NCBI GenBank assembly: GCA_963776675.1
Contig: CAVZNR010000043.1
Coordinates: forward strand, 1 to 64,000
Length of the DNA stretch: 64,000 nucleotides
Direction of reading: 5' to 3'
DNA from: Hyphomicrobium_A sp963776675
GTDB lineage: Bacteria > Pseudomonadota > Alphaproteobacteria > Rhizobiales > Hyphomicrobiaceae
Shown: positions 18,231-29,409 of the stretch, piece after piece
Position numbering within the stretch: position 1 is the first letter of the stretch
Layout: each line of letters opens with the position of its first letter
Made by a program: the position numbers and the translations under genes
Notes under the pieces: model-generated
What the model was told of the DNA's origin: nothing
Seen by the model: the letters and a program-made list of their open reading frames with translations, nothing else
Databases searched by the model: none

Positions 18231-18415
18231 CCCTAGGGAGGCGATGGCGGCAACCAAGTCAACCTGGAAAACGTGAGATGGGGTGGCTCCCGCGTAGGGC
18301 GAGCGCATCCCTTGGGCTCAACCGGTGAAAGAGATGCTGGCCGGCCAGCGCTCCCGCACCATAACCCCCACTCGGCCAGCCACGACGCCGCGCCGAGCCC
18401 CCGTTCCCCGCTGCA

Positions 18416-18625
18416 TCAGATCTTGGCGTAGCGTCCGGCGCGGCCGCACTTGAACCCGTGTTTGATTTCCCAACCGGGATGCTCGCGCGTCCACTTGGCC
18501 AGCTCGAACTGGCCGTACATCATGCATTGTTGGGGCGTGACGTTATCGGCTGCGAAGCTCAGTGATACGTCCTTGCAACGCAGCGGGGCCTGCATGGTGC
18601 AAACCAGAGCGACAACTTCGATCAT
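18416..18625 (-). CDS. Small conserved protein, function unknown
   Basis: This encodes 69 residues starting MIEVVALVCTMQAPLRCKDV. The ATG at 18625 has GGAGG six bases upstream. Four cysteines are present (in LVCTM, RCKDV, QQCMM and FKCGR), with a TPQQCMMYGQFELAKWTREHPGW core that looks like a small conserved alphaproteobacterial protein I have no name for. There is no signal peptide or membrane segment. It lies alone between metY and the divergent acyl-activating enzyme gene. Confidence 0.7.
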   Translation of the reverse strand: MIEVVALVCTMQAPLRCKDVSLSFAADNVTPQQCMMYGQFELAKWTREHPGWEIKHGFKCGRAGRYAKI

Positions 18626-19066
18626 TGGACACCTCCAAGGTTCCGCCGAATAACCCTCAATGAGGGTCGGTTCCGCCTTGGTCGGGTCCCCGGGTTTTCT
18701 TGGTTTTGTTGCTTTAAGCGTAGTCGCGAATCGGCGGGTGCTCAAGTTTCAATCATGTGCAACTCCTGCACAAAACCCATTCAGTAAGATCTTGTAATAT
18801 AAATGCCCAAGAGAGCGAGCAGGGGCCCATGAATACTGCTAAGTCGGCGATCACGCGCGGTGGGGATCCGAGGGGCTGCGATTGTGCGTCGCAGCAACAT
18901 TGCTCATTTTTAATGCACTTTTTGTTGCGCCGCACAATGGCGCGCGGTCCCGTCAAAGGCCCCTTTTTGAGTCCCTCCGGCGATTGCGCTTTGCCGACGG
19001 AGCCGCCAAGGTCGACGGCACCTCGGGCAGCGGCTCCGCTGCGATTTTGGCCCCGCGCAACGCGCT
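18626..19066. other. Intergenic region with a long imperfect hairpin
   Basis: No convincing gene is seen in this 441 bp region; open frames here lack a ribosome-binding site and family resemblance. It contains an inverted repeat: TTGTGCGTCGCAGCAACA at 18882-18899 and TGTTGCGCCGCACAA at 18923-18937, with AT-rich DNA between. It could be a transcriptional regulator site or an RNA stem in the leader of the gene starting at 19067. The part from 18626 to 18750 probably holds the promoter of the small gene on the minus strand. Confidence 0.5.
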
Positions 19067-20659
19067 ATGCCTGCAATGCATGAGCCCTTCCACCCGGACC
19101 TGACGCAAACATCGCTCTTTGCGGCCCTCGTTGCGGCCGGGCGCCGTCACGGACCCAACAAGATCATCGTCGAGGACGCCGACGGCACGACGCTGAGCTA
19201 CCGCAAGCTGGTGCTCGCGAGCTTGGTGCTCGGTGGGCGGCTCGCCCGCGACACCCGGCCCGGCGAGATCGTCGGCCTGCTGCTGCCGAACGCTGTCGGC
19301 ATGTTGGTGACGCTGTTCGGCCTCAACGCCTTCGGCCGCGTCGCAGCCCTTCTCAACTTCACCGCCGGCAAGAAGCAGATCGCCTCCGCCCTCAAGACCG
19401 GCGGCATCCGCACCGTGCTGACCTCGCGGCGCTTCCTGGAAGCGGCAAAGCTCGACGAGCTGGCAGACGCCATTGCGGACACGGAATGGGCGCCGGGGCA
19501 GAAGGTTCGCCTCGTCGCGCTGGAGGACGTGCGCGCCTCGCTCGGCCTCACCGATAAGATCGCAGGCGCTTTGCGCGCGGGCCTCGCCGAGCTTGTTCCG
19601 CGCAGCAGGGCGGAGGAGGCACAGAAGCCGGCGGTCGTCCTGTTCACGTCCGGCACCGAAGGCGCGCCCAAGGGCGTGGTGCTCACCAATGCCAACCTGA
19701 TGGCCAATGCCGCTCAGATGCTCGACCACATGCACGATATTCTCGGGCCCGACCAGATCGTATTCAATCCATTGCCGATGTTCCATTGCTTCGGGCTGAC
19801 CGCGGCGACGCTCACGCCGCTCTTCGGTGGCGTCAAGGTCGTGCTCTATCCGAGCCCGCTGCACTACCGGCAGGTGCCGAAGGTGATCGCGCGCGTAAAG
19901 GCGACCGTGATGCTCGCCACCGATACGTTCCTGTCGGGCTACGTCCGCGCCGCCGAGCCTGGCCAGCTCGACACTCTGCGCAACGTCATCGCCGGCGCCG
20001 AGCGCGTCAAAACGCAAACGCGGGAGCTGTGGGCCAAGATCGGCACCGATATCCTGGAAGGCTACGGCGCCACGGAATGCGCGCCCGTGCTCGCCGTCAA
20101 CCAGGCCGGTGCCAATCGCCCCGGCACCGTCGGGCGGCTGCTGCCGGGAATCGAGTCACGGCTCGAGCCGGTGCCGGGTCTGTCGGAAGGGCGACGCCTG
20201 TTTGTGCGCGGCCCCAACGTCATGGCCGGCTACCTGCTCCCCGACCAGCCCGGCGTTCTGGTCCCACCCGACGACGGCTGGCACGACACCGGCGACATCG
20301 TCACCATCGACGATGGCTACGTCACCATCCGCGGACGCGCCAAACGCTTTGCCAAGCTCGGCGGGGAGATGGTGTCACTCGCCGTCGTCGAAAGCCTGGC
20401 GGCGAGCCTATGGCCGGACGCGCAGCATGTGGCACTGAGCCTTCCCGACGCCCGCAAAGGCGAGCAGCTCGTCCTCGTGACCGACCGGCCGGAGGCGGCC
20501 AAGGAGGCCCTGCTCGCGCACGCCCGCAAAGAGGGCTTTCCCGAGCTCTGGGTGCCGAAGGCCATTTTGGTGGTCGCCTCGATCCCGGTGCTCGCCTCCG
20601 GCAAGGTCGACCTGCAGGCAACTCAGGAGCTGGCGCGCCAGGCGCGGCCATTCCTTTAG
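19067..20659 (+). CDS. AMP-dependent acyl-CoA/acyl-ACP synthetase (Aas-like)
   Basis: This is a 530-residue ANL-superfamily adenylating enzyme. The ATP-binding P-loop is VLFTSGTEGAPKGV (about 189-202), the A5 region EGYGATECAPVLAVN (about 329-343) and the A8 hinge TGDIVTIDDGYVTIRGRAKRFAKLGGE. The LPMFHCFGLTAATLTPLF block is like that of the acyl-ACP synthetase half of Aas. It should activate a fatty acid as acyl-AMP and pass it to CoA or ACP; the acceptor is not readable. The C-terminal ASGKVDLQAT contains the catalytic lysine. An ATG nine bases downstream is an alternative start. Confidence 0.88.
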   Translation: MPAMHEPFHPDLTQTSLFAALVAAGRRHGPNKIIVEDADGTTLSYRKLVLASLVLGGRLARDTRPGEIVGLLLPNAVGMLVTLFGLNAFGRVAALLNFTAGKKQIASALKTGGIRTVLTSRRFLEAAKLDELADAIADTEWAPGQKVRLVALEDVRASLGLTDKIAGALRAGLAELVPRSRAEEAQKPAVVLFTSGTEGAPKGVVLTNANLMANAAQMLDHMHDILGPDQIVFNPLPMFHCFGLTAATLTPLFGGVKVVLYPSPLHYRQVPKVIARVKATVMLATDTFLSGYVRAAEPGQLDTLRNVIAGAERVKTQTRELWAKIGTDILEGYGATECAPVLAVNQAGANRPGTVGRLLPGIESRLEPVPGLSEGRRLFVRGPNVMAGYLLPDQPGVLVPPDDGWHDTGDIVTIDDGYVTIRGRAKRFAKLGGEMVSLAVVESLAASLWPDAQHVALSLPDARKGEQLVLVTDRPEAAKEALLAHARKEGFPELWVPKAILVVASIPVLASGKVDLQATQELARQARPFL

Positions 20660-20887
20660 AGTTTCAGCCTATTATGGGGTGATGCACCGGCCGTGGCCGG
20701 CCGACCGTGGCGCGGCCAACACGCAACGGCCAAGGAAAACAGTCTTGTTAACCACAACTCTTGACCGGACCGCCCGGCTCTTTCATGGATGGAGGCACGT
20801 CCGGCCGCTTCACGCGGATCGGCGAGGGAACGCCGCTACCACAACATCCGCTGCCACAACATCCAAAGCACAGAGAGTGTAACCCGT

Positions 20888-21115
20888 ATGAGCATGACCA
20901 CGACGCCATCGCGCGTGGAGGGGGGCAATGTTGTGGCCGTGCAAGCGCCCACGCTAGCCTGGGCCCTGCGGCGCACCCTTCTCGGTCTGTTTATCCTTTT
21001 TGTGTTCGTCGCCGCTGCCGCCAGCCTGCTCTATGCCTCCATAGAGGAAGAGGTTCAGCCGGCGCCCTTCTCCCACTCACAGTTGGACGCACATCCCGTC
21101 CCTGGCCTGAGCTAA
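20888..21115 (+). CDS. Small single-pass membrane protein
   Basis: This encodes 75 residues starting MSMTTTPSRVEGGNVVAVQA, with one transmembrane helix (TLLGLFILFVFVAAAASLLY, about 30-49) and a short acidic tail. No family is recognised. Two 11 bp direct repeats (CCACAACATCC at 20839 and 20853) lie in the 50 bp upstream. It stands alone between the acyl-activating enzyme and rimK genes. Confidence 0.6.
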   Translation: MSMTTTPSRVEGGNVVAVQAPTLAWALRRTLLGLFILFVFVAAAASLLYASIEEEVQPAPFSHSQLDAHPVPGLS

Positions 21116-21323
21116 CCCAGCGCGCCTAAACGTCGGCACGACCGCAAAGGCCACGCGGGACACGGAGCCGCGCGTGGTGCGATAGCCTCACTTTGCGCTC
21201 AATTCCCGGGAATGCACTGAAGGTTCGGGTTCACGGCTGGTTAGGGCTGCACCATTCTAATGGCATGGCTGGCCCGAGCAGGCTCAAGGCCTGTCAGGCT
21301 GCGGATCGCTCCAGGGAAGCTCC

Positions 21324-22229
21324 ATGCGTTTCGTGATGCTCGCCCGCAATCCCGGACTTTATTCGCACGTGCGCCTGTGCGAGGCGGCGCGCGCGCGCGG
21401 CCACACCATCGACGTGGTCAACACGCTGCACGTGCACATGAACATCACGTCCAACCAGCCGGTGCTGCGCTACAACGGCCGGCGGCTGCCCATCTACGAC
21501 GCCGTCATCCCGCGCATCGGCGCCTCCATCACCCACTACGGCCTCGCGGTGCTGCGCCAGTTCGAGATGCAGGGCATCTATCCCCTGAACGAGAGCGTGG
21601 CCATCGGACGCTCGCGCGATAAGCTGCGCGCACTGCAAATTCTCGCACGCGAAGGCATCGGGCTTCCCGTCACCGCGTTTGCGCACGGGCCCCGCAAGGC
21701 CGAGGATGTCATCAAGGAGGTCGGCGGCGTGCCCGTCGTCATCAAGCTTCTCGAAGGCACGCAAGGCATGGGCGTGATCCTGGCCGAGACGGAAGGGTCG
21801 GCCAAGTCGATCGTCGAGGCGTTCTCGGCCGCCAACGTCAACATCATGGTGCAGGAGTTCGTGCGCGAGGCGATCGGCACCGACATCCGCGCCTTTGTCG
21901 TCGGCGGAGAGGTGGTGGCCGCCATCAAGCGCATCGGTCGCGACGGCGAGTTCCGTGCCAACATCCACCGTGGCGCCACTGCGGTCCACATCGAGCTCAG
22001 CCCGGAAGAGCACCAGATCGCCCAGCGAGCGGCCGCCGCCGTCGGGCTTAACGTTAGCGGCGTCGACATGGTGCGCTCGGCCCGCGGCCCCCTCGTCATG
22101 GAGGTTAACTCCTCTCCGGGCCTGGAAGGCATCGAAGGGGCCACCGGCCTTGATGTTGCCGGCCGCATCATCGATTTCTTGGAGCAGAACGCATCCTACG
22201 GCCAAACCGCCACCAAAGGCGTGGGGTAA
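21324..22229 (+). CDS. rimK: RimK-type ATP-grasp ligase (ribosomal protein S6 glutamyl ligase family)
   Basis: This 301-residue ATP-grasp enzyme adds glutamate residues to the C-terminus of ribosomal protein S6 in characterised members. The pre-ATP-grasp domain (1-95) has SHVRLCEAARARGH and PRIGASITHYG. The ATP-grasp core shows VIKLLEGTQGMGVIL (about 142-156), EFVREAIGTDIRAFVVGGEVVAAIKR, and the metal-binding PLVMEVNSSPGLEGIE (about 259-274). The length is normal. It is a single gene with about 200 bp of non-coding DNA upstream. Confidence 0.94.
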   Translation: MRFVMLARNPGLYSHVRLCEAARARGHTIDVVNTLHVHMNITSNQPVLRYNGRRLPIYDAVIPRIGASITHYGLAVLRQFEMQGIYPLNESVAIGRSRDKLRALQILAREGIGLPVTAFAHGPRKAEDVIKEVGGVPVVIKLLEGTQGMGVILAETEGSAKSIVEAFSAANVNIMVQEFVREAIGTDIRAFVVGGEVVAAIKRIGRDGEFRANIHRGATAVHIELSPEEHQIAQRAAAAVGLNVSGVDMVRSARGPLVMEVNSSPGLEGIEGATGLDVAGRIIDFLEQNASYGQTATKGVG

Positions 22230-22395
22230 GGCTCAGGATGACGGAGAGGCGGGCGACCATGCCACAGTCGACTTCTGCACTGCGGAATACGCGCATCCGA
22301 CGCACGCGCCGTCTTGATCACGCCCATCAGCTTCTCTTATCATCCCATGACGGTTGCCGGCCCGCTACGCCCGGCCCAGCGAGGGACGCGAGCGA

Positions 22396-23143
22396 ATGAC
22401 GGAACAGCAAAAGCACTTTCCGGAGTTCTACGTCACTGCGCCGCAGCCCTGCCCGTATCTCTCTGGACGCTTGGAGCGCAAGCTCTTCACGCACCTCACC
22501 CACGAGAAGCCGACGAGCCTCATCGACAATCTGCTGCGCGGCGGCTTCCGCCGCAGCCAGAACATCGCCTACATGCCCTACTGCGAGGGCTGCCACGCGT
22601 GCATCTCGGTGCGCGTCATCGTCGACGAGTTCGTGGTGGGGCGCTCCATGCGCCGGGTCATGGACAAGAACAGCACCATTGTCGCGTTGCGGCGTCCGCC
22701 CGAGCCGACGTCGGAGCAGTTCGCCCTCTTCCGCCGCTACATCGATGCGCGCCACGCCGACGGCGGCATGGCCGACATGACGGTGCTCGACTACGCGATG
22801 ATGGTCGAGGACAGCGTCATCAACACCTTCGTCACCGAGTACCGCGTCAAGCCCGAGCATCCGCTCGAACTCCGAGCCGGACTCCTGGCCGCTCGTCGCC
22901 GCCGCGCTGTGCGATCTGCTCTCCGACGGCATCTCGATGGTCTACAGCTTCTACGACCCGCTGGCCGAGAACTACAGCCTCGGCACCTACATGATCCTCG
23001 AGCATCTCGAGTACGCACGCCGCTTGGGCCTGCCGTATCTCTATCTCGGCTACTGGATCTCGGGCTCGCGCAAGATGAGCTACAAGATGCGCTTCAAGCC
23101 GCAGGAGCTTTTGGGCCCCAACGGCTGGCTGCGGCGCGACTGA
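22396..23143 (+). CDS. bpt: Aspartate/glutamate leucyltransferase, frameshifted in this sequence
   Basis: Bpt transfers leucine from Leu-tRNA to N-terminal Asp/Glu, marking proteins for ClpS/ClpAP. The N-terminal frame has CPYLSGRLERKLFTHL and the cysteine-containing YMPYCEGCHACISVRVIV (about 61-78), both diagnostic. After the TEYRVKP block near 22850 the frame is lost; the +1 frame continues WPLVAAALCDLLSDGISMVY and ends in the conserved LGYWISGSRKMSYKMRFKPQELLGPNGW. A single inserted base between about 22850 and 22905 explains the break. The repaired protein is about 249 residues, as expected. Its downstream end lies near the convergent Kazal-type gene, which is also frame-disrupted. Confidence 0.88.
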
Positions 23144-23169
23144 TACGCAATCGCGCCGTCTTGCTCTAG

Positions 23170-23515
23170 CTAACGGTCGATTCCGGGTCTTCTTGCACGC
23201 ACCGTCGTGATCCTTCTGCGCGCCGGCCATCATGCGTTTGCAGTCGTTGCTCGTACTCCTTGCCATCACAGCCGCACACCTAGGCACGATTGCTTCCGTG
23301 CAGACCGTCGGGCATCTGCACGCACTTTCCCTCGAGATCGGCGGTACGCCGCATTGTCCGCCGGGTAACTCGCAGAAAAACTCCTGCGTCGCAACGGTAT
23401 GCCAGCGAATCCCACCGCAGTCCTCGCCTTCCTTGGCGGCGAACGCCGGCATCGCTGTGATGAGCGGGAGAGCGAAAAGCGCAACAGCGGCGCTCAGAAA
23501 CAGAACGCGTTTCAT
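23170..23515 (-). CDS. Secreted Cys-rich, Kazal-type inhibitor-like protein with several frame disruptions
   Basis: The gene starts MKRVLFLSAAVALFALPLIT with a clear signal peptide ending AFAA. Pieces of a Cys-rich protein follow in three frames: EDCGGI, then AGI, then RCDAGVF, then FCELPGGQCGV, then ADLEGKCVQMPD, then VCTEAIVP, then VCGCDGKEY, and SNDCKRMMAGAQKDHDGACK. Together they match the layout of small Kazal-domain proteins common in this order (VCGCDGKxYxNDC is the Kazal core). The frame of the first codon stays open past the real end and into bpt, so the stop is uncertain; TAG at 23170-23172 in a neighbouring frame is the best guess. Either the sequence is poor here or the gene is decaying. 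Confidence 0.6.
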
Positions 23516-23709
23516 AATGACCTCCATGAAATAACGCTCTCGCACCCAATAAAAGCGGTGCGTGAGAATTATACGCCACATGGGGCGGGCAGCAACCGGC
23601 TGGCGTTACGGCGCCGGCGCCCTGCTCGTCCGCTCGCTTTCGGCAATCATAGCTTTTTGCGCAATTTGGAATCGTGCGCGTCGATATCGGCCCGGCGGGC
23701 TGCGATCTG

Positions 23710-24177
23710 CTATTGCGCCAACGCGGCGTCGAGCTTTTCAAACATGTAGGTCCACTTGGCGGTCTGGGTCTCGACCAGCACCTTCATGCGCGCGCGCAAT
23801 TCCAGCAAAAGCGCACAGTCCGGCGTCTTGGCGTCCGCGCCTTCCTGCCCCAGCGAGGAGATGTCGTTCAAGAGCCGGTCTGAGTCCTGATCGAACACGG
23901 CGATCTTTGGGTCACGCACGTAGGGCGCAGCCTCCTTGAGGAACTGATCGTGGCTCCAGCCACGCTTCTCCTTCAGCTCGCGCAGCTTCTCCTGGAAGTC
24001 CGGCTTGTTCTTCATGTTGAGGTCGCGCAAGGCGGCAGCCGCCTCGTCGACGACGGCCTCGAACTCCGACTTGGCGCACGCCTGCGCCGTGGCCGGCGTC
24101 GCTTGAGCGTGTGCGCCGGCCACAAACAGCAGCAACAGCGCCGCAGTTAAGTATATCTGGATCCCCGTCCGTCCCAT
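23710..24177 (-). CDS. Exported protein of unknown function
   Basis: This encodes 155 residues with a signal peptide (MGRTGIQIYLTAALLLLFVA, cleavage after HAQA). The mature part is mainly helical, with two cysteines (QACAKSEF and TPDCALLLE), and ends in a conserved-looking helix (LRARMKVLVETQTAKWTYMF). No known domain is recognised. A long open frame upstream of the ATG at 24177 is not coding, since the signal peptide marks the start. It is probably periplasmic. It diverges from the small exported protein gene at 24503. Confidence 0.78.
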   Translation of the reverse strand: MGRTGIQIYLTAALLLLFVAGAHAQATPATAQACAKSEFEAVVDEAAAALRDLNMKNKPDFQEKLRELKEKRGWSHDQFLKEAAPYVRDPKIAVFDQDSDRLLNDISSLGQEGADAKTPDCALLLELRARMKVLVETQTAKWTYMFEKLDAALAQ

Positions 24178-24502
24178 GGACCAAGTCCTAGCCGTGCCCC
24201 GATTTTTGAGCAAGCGCGGCCGGCAAGATGGCGCCAAGAGCCTGCGCATTGGGCAAAGGACCCGCCCGACTGTGCCACAGCAGCCACCCCCGGGGCCGGC
24301 TCCGCAGTTCCCGGGGACGCCGGCGTTCTGGCCCGGCGCCTCACCGACCGCCTGACCTTCGCATATGCCGGACCCCGCGTTGCCGGTTCGCAGCCGTAAT
24401 GCTTGTTCCTCTGTCCGACTTTGGTCCCGATTAAACAACGCGCCGATCTTAGCTATGCAAAGTGTCCCCTGGTAGGACCGGCGACTGAGAGAGGAGCCAT
24501 CG

Positions 24503-24931
24503 ATGCACGTCATGCGCGTGATCCCTGCGGTGCCTTTCTTGGTAACGCTGCTCGCTGCCGCGGCCCCGGCGGACGCGGGCGCACCCGCAACGCTGCAGCG
24601 CGCCTCCACGCAACCAGGTCAGACAACGCGCCTGTCGCCCCGGGACGCCGGTCGCCGTGGCGGCGAAGCCGCGGGCGCCGTATATGCCTGCGATTGGCTC
24701 AGGATCACGCAGCGGGCAGCGACGCTGCGGTCGCAATACGAAGGCGACGCGCTTGCCGAATTCGACGCGGAGGCGAGCCGGATTCTTGCCGCTTGGCACA
24801 CGGCCAAGACGTGCAGAAATGCCGGCGGGCCCAACGAATGCAGGATTACCCTGCAATTGAGCTGCCAGGAGGCGCTGCGCGAGATCGGGCCGGACGGGAG
24901 CGCCCTGCCGGGGCTCCTGGAGCCGAAATAG
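24503..24931 (+). CDS. Small exported protein of unknown function
   Basis: This encodes 142 residues starting at ATG 24503, with GGAG upstream (GAGAGAGGAGCC). A signal peptide ends near APADAGA (residue 26). The mature part has an unstructured, Arg-rich stretch (about 30-55), then a helical region with four cysteines (ACDWL, KTCRN, NECRI and LSCQEAL). The cysteine pattern suggests two disulfides in the periplasm. No family is recognised. Confidence 0.65.
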   Translation: MHVMRVIPAVPFLVTLLAAAAPADAGAPATLQRASTQPGQTTRLSPRDAGRRGGEAAGAVYACDWLRITQRAATLRSQYEGDALAEFDAEASRILAAWHTAKTCRNAGGPNECRITLQLSCQEALREIGPDGSALPGLLEPK

Positions 24932-25054
24932 AGCGCTCTAACCGCAGCTAGTGCGCTGCCTAGCTCGAATGCCATCATTGATACTCAGCGTACGTTAGCC
25001 GGTGGGCGCTAGCCTTCTTGGCAACGAAGAACGAACAAAAGAGCGCGTCCGCCC

Positions 25055-26485
25055 GTGATCAGTGCCTATGAGCCTGCCAAGCTTCGCAAACATGCCGTAG
25101 CCAGCCGCCGCGCCGCCAGGGACGCGGCAGCGTTGATCCGGCTCGGCCACCTGTTCGGTTTGATCACGATGGCAGGCGGCGTTCTCGTCCTCGCCGCCTA
25201 CGCGCTCAACGTCGAGGTCATCTGGCGACCCGTAGTGGATGGGCCCTCGACGCACCCCCTCACTGCGATCCTGTTTATCATCGGCGGTGCCGCGGTCGCA
25301 TCGGTGCGAGCGACGCGCGTACCGCCTTTCGCGCTTGCCGCCCTCCTGGTCGTGGCCCTCGTGGCGGTCGGCCGCATGATGGAAATCGCGACTGGCGTCA
25401 GCGTCCTGCAACTCGCCTCACCCTTCCCCAAGGCGCTGGCGCGCGAGGCCGCCGAAGGAACGCCCGTGTCGATGGGGTGGAACAGCGCGGTGATGTTCGT
25501 GTTGATCCCGCTGTCGTTCCTGCTGCGCACCCGCAAGCATAGCCGCATGAGCCAGATCGTCGCCGCGGCCGGCATGGCGCCCAGCTTGATGGCGCTGACG
25601 GGCTACACCTATGGCGCATCGGAATTCTACGGCCAGATGTCACTCACAACGGCGATCATCGGCCTCTTCTTCGCCACCTCACCACTGCTTCTCGGCGCCC
25701 GTATCGGTGTCATGCGGGCCATCTGCAGCCCTTGGGACGGGGGTCGTTTCGGCCGGCTGCAGATCGCAGTGATCGCGACAATGGTCTTCGTCGGCGGCTA
25801 CGCGGTGCATGAGATTAGCGCGACCTCCGGTCGGGCCCTTCCCGCCTTCGTCATCGTCACGATCCTGACGGCCTCCATCATGATCGCGTTCTGCACCATC
25901 GTGATCGAGCGAAACGACTGGCTGCGCCGCAAGGCCGAGCGCACCGTATCCCAGCTGGTGCTGCGCGATGCGCTGAGCGGGCTCTACAATCGCCGGTTCC
26001 TCAAGGAGCAAGAGAAGGGGATCGTCGATTTCGCCAAGCGCATGCAATATCCGCTTTGCGTGGCGATGATCGACATCGACCGCTTCAAGGCCGTCAACGA
26101 CACCTACGGCCACCCCGTCGGCGATCAGGTCATCCGCCGCATCGCCCATGCCATCCGCAATCGTCTGCGCAGCGCCGATATCTCCATCCGCTATGGCGGC
26201 GAGGAGATCCTCGCGATCCTGCTCGATGCCGACCTCGACGCCGCAGAGCACGTCGCGGAAGAGCTTCGCGCCACCGTCGAGGCCATTGATTTTTCCGATG
26301 TCGGTTTCCGCACGGCCACAATTTCGGTCGGAGTCGCCCAAGTGATCGCCTCGTTGACCGAAGCGATCGGGCGCGCCGACGTGGCGCTCTATATCGCCAA
26401 GAAGTCGGGACGCAATCGCGTGGTCGCCGACGAGACACGTCAGCGCCCGTTGCTGGTGACCCCGGAGAAGCGCCTCAGCGCCTAG
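25055..26485 (+). CDS. Membrane-bound diguanylate cyclase (GGDEF)
   Basis: This encodes 476 residues starting at GTG 25055. About eight hydrophobic segments (about 35-285) form a membrane sensor module without a recognised named domain. The cytoplasmic GGDEF domain begins at RDALSGLYNRRFL (about 310); the signature is GGEEI (RYGGEEILAIL), an active variant, with the RxxD inhibitory site RSAD five residues upstream. It should make cyclic di-GMP from two GTP and be feedback-inhibited. Cyclic di-GMP could link to the polysaccharide locus at 50.8-59.3 kb, which is inference. It is a single gene. Confidence 0.93.
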   Translation: MISAYEPAKLRKHAVASRRAARDAAALIRLGHLFGLITMAGGVLVLAAYALNVEVIWRPVVDGPSTHPLTAILFIIGGAAVASVRATRVPPFALAALLVVALVAVGRMMEIATGVSVLQLASPFPKALAREAAEGTPVSMGWNSAVMFVLIPLSFLLRTRKHSRMSQIVAAAGMAPSLMALTGYTYGASEFYGQMSLTTAIIGLFFATSPLLLGARIGVMRAICSPWDGGRFGRLQIAVIATMVFVGGYAVHEISATSGRALPAFVIVTILTASIMIAFCTIVIERNDWLRRKAERTVSQLVLRDALSGLYNRRFLKEQEKGIVDFAKRMQYPLCVAMIDIDRFKAVNDTYGHPVGDQVIRRIAHAIRNRLRSADISIRYGGEEILAILLDADLDAAEHVAEELRATVEAIDFSDVGFRTATISVGVAQVIASLTEAIGRADVALYIAKKSGRNRVVADETRQRPLLVTPEKRLSA

Positions 26486-26628
26486 CCGCGCGGCGTCGAC
26501 CCGATTGCCGGTTCGCGACCGGCAATGATATAGGGTCCCCACCACTCCCGCACAGCGGCGCTGCCATCGACCGGTGTCTCGGCACCTGCCAGCGCGCGCC
26601 GTCCAACTGGCACGAGCGTCCGCCCCCT

Positions 26629-28436
<1,808 letters not shown>

Positions 28437-28476
28437 GTCAAGACGCACCGACGCAGGGCGCGTCGATTGCATCTTC

Positions 28477-29280
28477 TCAATTCATGTAGGCCTTTTCCAA
28501 ATTCCTGGCCTTGTCGAAATTGACGGCGGCGTCGCGCCCTTTCAGCCCCTGCAGGTGTGCGGACGTTACATCGGCTCCGTTGAAGTCCGCACCCGCCACG
28601 TTGGCGTCTGTGAGGTCGGCGCCAGCGAGCGCTGAGCCGGCGAGGACGGCGCCTGACAAATCGGCCGCGCGCAGCGACGCGAACTCAAAGTTGGTGCCGA
28701 TCAGCCCCGCGTTCTTCAAGCTTGCGCCGTCGAGCTTGGCCGAGCGCAGAACCAGGCGGTGGTGGCGGCTGTAGCGCATGGGCTTGCCGTTCGCGAGGTT
28801 GATGCCGTCGAGATGAGCTTGCGTCAGGCTGGCGCGAGAGAGGTCGGAAGCGACGCGGGCGCCCGTGAGATCTGCACCGTCCAGCTTGGCATCCATGAGC
28901 TGCGCCGAAACGAGGCTCGCGCCTTCCAGATCGGCGCCTGAAAGATCGGCATTGAGCCCCCAGGCCGAATCGAGCGTCGCGCCCTTCAGGTTGGCGCCGC
29001 TCAGGCGGGCGCCGTTGAGCCGTGCCGTCTGCAGGTTGGCACCGTGCAGATCGAGGCCGGAGAGATCGAGCCGATTGAGCCGCTTGCCGCTGAGGTCCAC
29101 ACCGCCGCCGGCGCCTGCAGCCGCAATCGCTTGCTCCACGTCGGCACGCGTCAGGTCCGCCTTGGTGAACTCATCGGATTTGAGGTCGAGGTACTGCAGC
29201 AGGTCCTGCGCCTGCGAGGTCGGCGCGGCGGCGGCGATGAGAAAAAGGCAGATCGCTGCACCAATGGCATGTCCGCGCAT
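28477..29280 (-). CDS. Exported pentapeptide-repeat protein
   Basis: This encodes 267 residues. The ATG at 29280 follows CAGGAGGAG and begins a signal peptide (MRGHAIGAAICLFLIAAAAP). The rest is a right-handed beta-helix of A(D/N)LxG-type repeats, for example LSGLDLHGANLQTARLNGAR and LAGADLTDANVAGADFNGAD, about 30 repeats in two blocks split by a short basic insert (GKPMRYSRHHRL). The protein should sit in the periplasm. A second exported pentapeptide protein is at 35289-36098. The cytoplasmic gyrase-protecting members (Qnr, MfpA) lack signal peptides, so that role is unlikely here. Confidence 0.88.
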   Translation of the reverse strand: MRGHAIGAAICLFLIAAAAPTSQAQDLLQYLDLKSDEFTKADLTRADVEQAIAAAGAGGGVDLSGKRLNRLDLSGLDLHGANLQTARLNGARLSGANLKGATLDSAWGLNADLSGADLEGASLVSAQLMDAKLDGADLTGARVASDLSRASLTQAHLDGINLANGKPMRYSRHHRLVLRSAKLDGASLKNAGLIGTNFEFASLRAADLSGAVLAGSALAGADLTDANVAGADFNGADVTSAHLQGLKGRDAAVNFDKARNLEKAYMN

Positions 29281-29409
29281 CAAGGGCTCCTCCTGCTGCC
29301 GCTGCTCTTGCGGCAGCGGTCTGGTCTCCAAGCATAGGGCGGCGGCGCGGCGCGCCTCTATCAAATTCGCTTATGAGCTCCGCAAGGCCGCCTGACCACG
29401 CCGATCCGA

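Noticed and set aside
18194..18300. A SAM-II type riboswitch upstream of metY
   Set aside because: The conserved pseudoknot core could not be placed; only two simple hairpins are visible.
28477..29280. A Qnr-like fluoroquinolone resistance protein near parC
   Set aside because: It carries a signal peptide and should be outside the cytoplasm; the other pentapeptide protein is the same.
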